The translations under genes and the position numbers were made by a program. Below the pieces are notes generated by a model, which did not search any database, had not been told where the DNA came from, and saw nothing but the letters and a program-made list of their open reading frames with translations. Shown in pieces: positions 57,155 to 64,000 of a stretch of DNA of 64,000 nt (the first letter of the stretch is position 1; every line of letters begins with the position of its first letter). Source of the stretch: Oxydemutator sp963693105 (GTDB taxonomy: Bacteria; Pseudomonadota; Gammaproteobacteria; Poriferisulfidales; Oxydemutatoraceae); assembly GCA_963693105.1 (NCBI GenBank), contig OY843752.1, positions 1,302,001-1,366,000 on the forward strand, given 5' to 3'.

Positions 57155-59434
57155 TCAGCCGCCGCATTTGACTTTTTCCTTCTGCGGAGATTTGCAGGAA
57201 AAGCGGATCTCCCCGTTTTTGATCATGAAACGGGCGGTGCCCCCCTTTTTCAGCTTGCCGAAGAGAAGGTCGTCGAGCAACGGCTTCTTCAGTTTTTCCT
57301 CAATCAGGCGCCGCATCGGCCTTGCCCCCATGGTCTTGTCGAAACCGTTCTCGACAAGCCACGAGCGCACCTCGTCGTCCACCGCGAGTTGCACCTTCTT
57401 GTCCTCGAGTTGCGCCTGAAACCGGGTCAGGAACTTGTCAACGATGCACAGGATCATCTCCTTGTCCAACGGCTTGAAATGGACCACCGCATCCAGGCGG
57501 TTGCGAAATTCCGGCGAGAAAACCCGTTTGATGTTCTCGGAACAGTCCGGCGTGCGGTCCTGTTCGGTAAAACCGATGCTTGCGCGGCTCATTGCCTCGG
57601 CGCCGGCATTGGTTGTCATGATCAGCACCGTGTGGCGGAAATCCGCCTTGCGCCCGTTGGCGTCGGTCAGCAGGCCGTAATCCATGACCTGGAGCAACAG
57701 GTTGAACACGTCTGGATGGGCTTTCTCTATTTCATCGAGCAGCACCACGGACTGCGGAAATTTCAGCACCGCATCGGTCAAAAGACCGCCCTGGTCGAAA
57801 CCGACATAGCCCGGAGGCGCGCCAATCAAACGCGAAACGGTGTGACGCTCCATGTATTCGGACATGTCGAAGCGCACCAGTTCCATGCCTGCGCTTGTGG
57901 CCAGTTGCCGGGCGGTCTCGGTCTTGCCGACGCCGGTGGGGCCCGCCATCAGGAAGGAACCGACCGGCTGGTCGGGTTCGTTCAAACCGGAGCGCGACAT
58001 CTTGATCGCGTTGACTATCGTATCAATGGCCTGGTCCTGCCCGAAGATCACCATCTTCAGGTTGCGGTCCAGGTTGCGGAGCATTTTGGCGCTGTCGCTG
58101 GTGATGCTCTTCGCCGGCACCCGCACTATTTTTGCGATGATGTTCTCGATGTGGCTTGAACGCACCAGCGGCGTCGGGCTGCCGGACGGAGGGGCAATCC
58201 GCAGGAAGGCGCCGGCCTCGTCCACCAGGTCAATTGCCTTGTCCGGCAGGTGGCGGTCGTGCAGGTAACGCGAGGCGAGTTCGGCGGCGGTTTTGAGGCT
58301 TTGTTTTGAATAGCGCACACTGTGAAAGACCTCAAAGCATTCCTTGAGCCCCAGCAAAATCCGGTAGGTGTCGTCCACCGACGGCTCCTCGACGTCAATT
58401 TTCTGAAAGCGCCTGGCCAGCGCGCGGTCTTTTTCGAAAATGGCGCGGTATTCCTGGTAGGTGGTGGCGCCGATACAGCGGAGTTCGCCGGATTGCAGTT
58501 TGGGCTTGAGCAGGCTTGAGGCGTCCATCGCGCTGCCGGAAGCGGAACCGGCGCCGATGAGCATATGGATTTCGTCAATAAACAGGATGGCGTTCTTTTC
58601 TTTTTCCAGTTGCGCCAGCATTTTCTTCAGGCGCTTTTCGAAGTCGCCGCGGTACTTGGTGCCGGCCACCAGGGCGCCGAGGTCGAGCAGGTAAATCACG
58701 GCGTCTTTCAGCACATCGGGCACGTCGCCTTCGACTATTTTTCTGGCAAGCCCTTCCGCCAGCGCGGTCTTGCCGACGCCCGGTTCGCCCACGTAGAGCG
58801 GGTTGTTTTTATTCCTTCTGCACAAAACCCGTATGGTCCTGTCCACTTCCTTTTCGCGCCCGACCAGCGGGTCGATGCGCCCGGCCAGCGCCTTCTCGTT
58901 CAGATTCCGGGCAAATTGCTCAAGCGGCTTGCGCACGGTGTTGCGCCCGTCCTCCTCGCCTTCGACGCCGACGCTTTCACCCACGCCTTCTTTTTCGACG
59001 TACTTGCTGATGCCGTGGGCGATGTAATTGACGATGTCGAGACGTTCGACGTTGTGGCAGTTCAGCAGGTAAACCGCCTGCGACTCGGGTTCGCTGAAAA
59101 CCGAAACCAGCACGTTTTCGCCCTTGACCACGCTCGCCGGCGAAACCGACTGCACATGAAAGACCGCTCTTTGCAGCACGCGCTGAAAAGCCCGGGTCTG
59201 CTGAATGTCGTTGCCGTCGTATAAGTCCAGTTTGGGTGTTGACTTGTTGATATAAGCGGCGAGATCGGAGGCGAGTTCCCTGAGGTTGACACCGCAGGCA
59301 CTGAGCACTTCAGCCGCCTCCGGATTGTCAACCAGCCCGAACAGCAGGTGCTCGACGGTGACGTATTCGTGGCGGTTTTTGGACGCGACCTCAAAGACCG
59401 AATTCAACGTGCGTTCCAGGTTCTTGTCAAACAT
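57155..59434 (-). CDS. clpA: ATP-dependent Clp protease ATP-binding subunit ClpA
   Basis: A 759-residue double-AAA+ unfoldase. N-domain helices, first Walker A G-E-P-G-V-G-K-T near 217-224, second Walker A G-P-T-G-V-G-K-T near 495-502, with the IGL-like ClpP-docking loop region in the C-terminal domain and R-F-x-K arginine finger patterns. It feeds ClpP with substrates, helped by ClpS. Starts 3 nt after the clpS stop. Confidence 0.96.
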   Translation of the reverse strand: MFDKNLERTLNSVFEVASKNRHEYVTVEHLLFGLVDNPEAAEVLSACGVNLRELASDLAAYINKSTPKLDLYDGNDIQQTRAFQRVLQRAVFHVQSVSPASVVKGENVLVSVFSEPESQAVYLLNCHNVERLDIVNYIAHGISKYVEKEGVGESVGVEGEEDGRNTVRKPLEQFARNLNEKALAGRIDPLVGREKEVDRTIRVLCRRNKNNPLYVGEPGVGKTALAEGLARKIVEGDVPDVLKDAVIYLLDLGALVAGTKYRGDFEKRLKKMLAQLEKEKNAILFIDEIHMLIGAGSASGSAMDASSLLKPKLQSGELRCIGATTYQEYRAIFEKDRALARRFQKIDVEEPSVDDTYRILLGLKECFEVFHSVRYSKQSLKTAAELASRYLHDRHLPDKAIDLVDEAGAFLRIAPPSGSPTPLVRSSHIENIIAKIVRVPAKSITSDSAKMLRNLDRNLKMVIFGQDQAIDTIVNAIKMSRSGLNEPDQPVGSFLMAGPTGVGKTETARQLATSAGMELVRFDMSEYMERHTVSRLIGAPPGYVGFDQGGLLTDAVLKFPQSVVLLDEIEKAHPDVFNLLLQVMDYGLLTDANGRKADFRHTVLIMTTNAGAEAMSRASIGFTEQDRTPDCSENIKRVFSPEFRNRLDAVVHFKPLDKEMILCIVDKFLTRFQAQLEDKKVQLAVDDEVRSWLVENGFDKTMGARPMRRLIEEKLKKPLLDDLLFGKLKKGGTARFMIKNGEIRFSCKSPQKEKVKCGG

Positions 59435-59437
59435 CGT

Positions 59438-59770
59438 TCAGTCCTTTTCCATCTTGCACATCAACGGGTGTTTTTTCGAGCGCGAGTAGTCGTTGATCGT
59501 CGTCACCTTGGTCTCCGCGATCTCGCGGGTGAAAACTCCGCACACGCCTTTGCCCTGCTTGTGAATCGCCAGCATCAACTGTACCGCCTTGTCGAGGCTC
59601 ATCCGGAAGAAGCGTTGCAGGATATGTACCACAAACTCCATCGGCGTATAGTCGTCATTGATCAGCAGAACTTTGTACATCGGCGGCTTCTTCGGTTTGA
59701 CGGAGGCCGGTTCGAGCACCACTCCGCCCGCCTCGTCCATCTCCCGGATGTCGTGTTGCACTATAGCCAT
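59438..59770 (-). CDS. clpS: ATP-dependent Clp protease adaptor ClpS
   Basis: 110 residues from the ATG at 59770 (an in-frame start at 59806 adds 12 non-native residues). ClpS binds N-end-rule substrates and hands them to ClpA. The core Y-K-V-L-L-I-N-D-D-Y-T-P-M-E-F-V near 32-47 has the N-degron pocket Asn-Asp and Met, and H-K-Q-G-K-G-V-C-G near 70-78 is standard. It precedes clpA by 3 nt. Confidence 0.95.
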   Translation of the reverse strand: MAIVQHDIREMDEAGGVVLEPASVKPKKPPMYKVLLINDDYTPMEFVVHILQRFFRMSLDKAVQLMLAIHKQGKGVCGVFTREIAETKVTTINDYSRSKKHPLMCKMEKD

Positions 59771-59777
59771 CTTCGGT

Positions 59778-59806
59778 AAAATATAAATTCCCGGTTCAAA
59801 GGTCAA
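59778..59806 (-). promoter_or_regulatory. Candidate promoter of clpS-clpA
   Basis: On the minus strand TTGACC (59806-59801) and TATTTT (59783-59778) are spaced 17 nt. The expected start of transcription falls almost at the clpS ATG (59770), which would leave little or no leader. No ribosome site is evident before that ATG. Confidence 0.4.
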
Positions 59807-59844
59807 TGTCCGTTCCCGAATCCCCGCTGGTATTATAGAGGATT

Positions 59845-59907
59845 ATGAAAACAATCACCGCCGGATTCGCCCCCAGGTTCGCCTGCGAACATACGCTTTG
59901 TCAATGA
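59845..59907 (+). CDS. Possible 20-residue upstream open frame coupled to nudJ
   Basis: ATG at 59845 behind AGAGGA, 20 codons, ending in TGA that overlaps the nudJ ATG (ATGA). nudJ has no visible ribosome site of its own, so translation could be coupled through this frame. TATTAT at 59831-59836 could be a -10. The peptide (M-K-T-I-T-A-G-F-A-P...) has no known match. Confidence 0.35.
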   Translation: MKTITAGFAPRFACEHTLCQ

Positions 59908-60386
59908 GTTGGATACTGCATGTTACCGTGGCCGCCATCGCCCGCCGGGGCGATTCTTTCCTGCTGGTCGAGGAAAATGTCAACGGCAGGCCCCTCTACA
60001 ACCAGCCCGCGGGTCATCTTGAAGAGAACGAGAGTCTGGTGGATGCGGTGGTGCGCGAGACGCTCGAAGAGACCGCGCATGACTTTGAACCGGAATACGT
60101 CGTCGGTCTTTATCAATGGCAGCAACCCGGCGCGCGCGACACCTACATCCGGGTCGCTTTCGCCGGCGCCGCGCAAATCACGGAGCACCCGGGTGAACTC
60201 GACAGCGGCATACTGGGCGCGCACTGGCTGGAGCTGCGGCAAATCCGCGAGCTTCCGGCGCAGCGTTTTCGCAGCATCATGGTCGTCCGCTGCATCGAAG
60301 ATTGTCTTGCCGGCCGGCGCCTGCCGTTGTCATCCGTCACGTATCTCGATGAACGGGGCGGGTCGCGGGCGTGTCCGAAAAAATAA
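59904..60386 (+). CDS. nudJ: NUDIX hydrolase, NudJ-like phosphatase
   Basis: A 160-residue NUDIX protein. The NUDIX box is G-H-L-E-E-N-E-S-L-V-D-A-V-V-R-E-T-L-E-E near 37-56. It resembles NudJ, which dephosphorylates HMP-PP and nucleoside triphosphates. The ATG at 59904 was chosen over an upstream TTG at 59898. The position directly before mnmA matches E. coli and relatives. It overlaps mnmA by 16 nt. Confidence 0.88.
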   Translation: MSWILHVTVAAIARRGDSFLLVEENVNGRPLYNQPAGHLEENESLVDAVVRETLEETAHDFEPEYVVGLYQWQQPGARDTYIRVAFAGAAQITEHPGELDSGILGAHWLELRQIRELPAQRFRSIMVVRCIEDCLAGRRLPLSSVTYLDERGGSRACPKK

Positions 60387-61438
60387 TCATCGGGCTGTCG
60401 GGCGGCGTGGACTCGGCCGTCAGCGCCTTGCTGATGAAGCGCCGCGGCCTCGACGTGGAAGCCTTGTTCATGAAGAACTGGGAGGAGGATGACAACGAGT
60501 ACTGCGCCGCGGCGGAGGACCTCGATTCCGCCCGCCGCGTCACCGACCGGCTCGGCATCCCGCTGCACACCGTCAATTTTTCCGCCGAGTACTGGGAAGA
60601 CGTGTTCGCCCGGTTTTTGTCCGAATACCGCCGCGGACGCACGCCCAACCCGGATGTCCTGTGCAACAGGGAAATCAAGTTCAAAACCTTTATCGAGCAC
60701 GCCCGCAAACTCGGCGGCGGGAAAATCGCGACGGGTCATTACGCCCGGATTGAAGATCGTGACGGCGTCCGTTGTCTGATGAAGGGCCTGGATGCGGACA
60801 AAGACCAGTCTTATTTTCTCTACCTGTTGGAGCAGCGCAGCCTGGCTTGTTCTGTTTTTCCGCTGGCCGAACTGCACAAACGGGAAGTGCGTGAAATTGC
60901 CAGGGCGCATGGTCTCGCCTGCCACGACCGCAAGGACAGCACCGGCATCTGCTTTATCGGCGAGAGAAAATTCCGGGCATTTCTGTCCAGGTATCTGCCC
61001 TCCCGGCCCGGCGACATTGTGGACGGGAATGACCGCGCAATCGGCCGCCACCCGGGTTGCTGGTATTACACAATCGGGCAGCGCAAAGGGCTGGGCATCG
61101 GCGGCACCCGCAACGGCGGCGACGACGCCTGGTATGTGGTCGGAAAGGACATGCGGCGCAACACGCTGACCGTCGTTCAGGGCGCAACCCATCCGCTGTT
61201 GTTCAAAAAGCGCCTGCGGGCGATTGCGCCGCACTGGATAGGCGAAGCTCCGCGCGAGGGCGAGCCGTTGACAAGCAAAATACGCTACCGCCAGGCCGAC
61301 CAATCGTGTATCATCAACCGCTTGGGCACGGACACGGTCGAAGTGGTTTTCGACCAGCCCCAGCGGGCGGTCACGCCGGGCCAATCCATTGTATTTTATC
61401 GTGGCCGGGAATGTCTCGGCGGCGGAGTAATCGAGTAG
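60371..61438 (+). CDS. mnmA: tRNA-specific 2-thiouridylase MnmA
   Basis: A 355-residue enzyme that adds sulfur to U34 of tRNA-Lys, -Glu and -Gln. PP-loop G-L-S-G-G-V-D-S at 8-15. Catalytic cysteines are in V-L-C-N-R-E-I-K-F near 97-105 and D-S-T-G-I-C-F-I-G near 193-201. Sulfur comes through the Tus relay, starting with TusA (encoded at 30.9 kb). GTG start inside the end of nudJ. Confidence 0.96.
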   Translation: MSEKIIIGLSGGVDSAVSALLMKRRGLDVEALFMKNWEEDDNEYCAAAEDLDSARRVTDRLGIPLHTVNFSAEYWEDVFARFLSEYRRGRTPNPDVLCNREIKFKTFIEHARKLGGGKIATGHYARIEDRDGVRCLMKGLDADKDQSYFLYLLEQRSLACSVFPLAELHKREVREIARAHGLACHDRKDSTGICFIGERKFRAFLSRYLPSRPGDIVDGNDRAIGRHPGCWYYTIGQRKGLGIGGTRNGGDDAWYVVGKDMRRNTLTVVQGATHPLLFKKRLRAIAPHWIGEAPREGEPLTSKIRYRQADQSCIINRLGTDTVEVVFDQPQRAVTPGQSIVFYRGRECLGGGVIE

Positions 61439-61444
61439 GAAAAC

Positions 61445-64000
<2,556 letters not shown>

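Overview
The window is GC-rich (roughly 60% by eye) and reads as a gammaproteobacterial chromosome. Supporting gene orders are mutL-miaA-hfq, fabD-fabG-acpP-fabF-pabC-mltG-tmk-holB, clpS-clpA beside infA, nudJ-mnmA, and a homodimeric-type aceE with aceF and lpd. Many genes start with GTG and many neighbours overlap by 1-14 nt, so the genome is compact. The signature of the lineage is a complete run of tetrahydromethanopterin (H4MPT) C1 genes, which points to a methylotroph or formaldehyde-oxidising gammaproteobacterium. The species cannot be named from the sequence alone.

Layout. 1-2.7 kb: the 5' part of citrate synthase, then molybdenum-cofactor genes mobB/mobA and moeB around a DUF1244 gene. 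2.8-8 kb: a TraB-family protein, an aminotransferase, a membrane J-domain protein, a rhomboid protease and a CPA2 antiporter. 8-14.4 kb: serS, a RibD-C-type reductase, mutL, miaA, hfq, gloB and acylphosphatase. 14.3-15.6 kb: a recent 209-bp tandem duplication across the acylphosphatase/sulfotransferase junction. 15.7-19.8 kb: a D-amino-acid-dehydrogenase-like gene, then an exported redox set (SCO lipoprotein, di-haem peroxidase, TlpA-like protein and a 93-residue unknown).

20.3-26.7 kb: the H4MPT operon, beta-RFAP synthase, mtdB, an ATP-grasp gene, mch, a second ATP-grasp gene, a CitG/MdcB-like gene and fae, closed by a strong terminator. Fae, MtdB and Mch take formaldehyde to formyl-level H4MPT, and the other genes probably build the cofactors. 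The mob/moe/moa genes would suit a molybdenum formate dehydrogenase at the end of this route, but none is present here.

26.7-34.7 kb: a DNA glycosylase, a small AT-rich island of two unknown genes with a decayed paralogue, a transaldolase, a retropepsin-like protein with an NTG active-site motif, a BepA-type protease, tusA, ilvN, ilvC, pssA, moaB, a VOC protein and a HicB-like protein. 34.7-37.8 kb: a strongly AT-rich island with a PD-(D/E)XK nuclease overlapping a large DNA methyltransferase, a probable acquired restriction-modification system. 37.8-39.2 kb: a GFA-type protein, an unusual two-lobed aspartic protease and tRNA-Glu.

39.2-46.2 kb (minus strand): ABC transporter, then aceE-aceF-lpd. 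46.3-49.8 kb: an FAH-family enzyme, a methionine-rich Lpp-like lipoprotein facing an L,D-transpeptidase, and a class V aminotransferase whose ATG abuts that of the transpeptidase. 49.8-56.9 kb (minus): fatty-acid, folate, murein and replication genes, interrupted between tmk and holB by about 340 bp of unexplained sequence with a long inverted repeat. 56.9-64 kb: infA, clpA/clpS, nudJ, mnmA and the start of aconitase.
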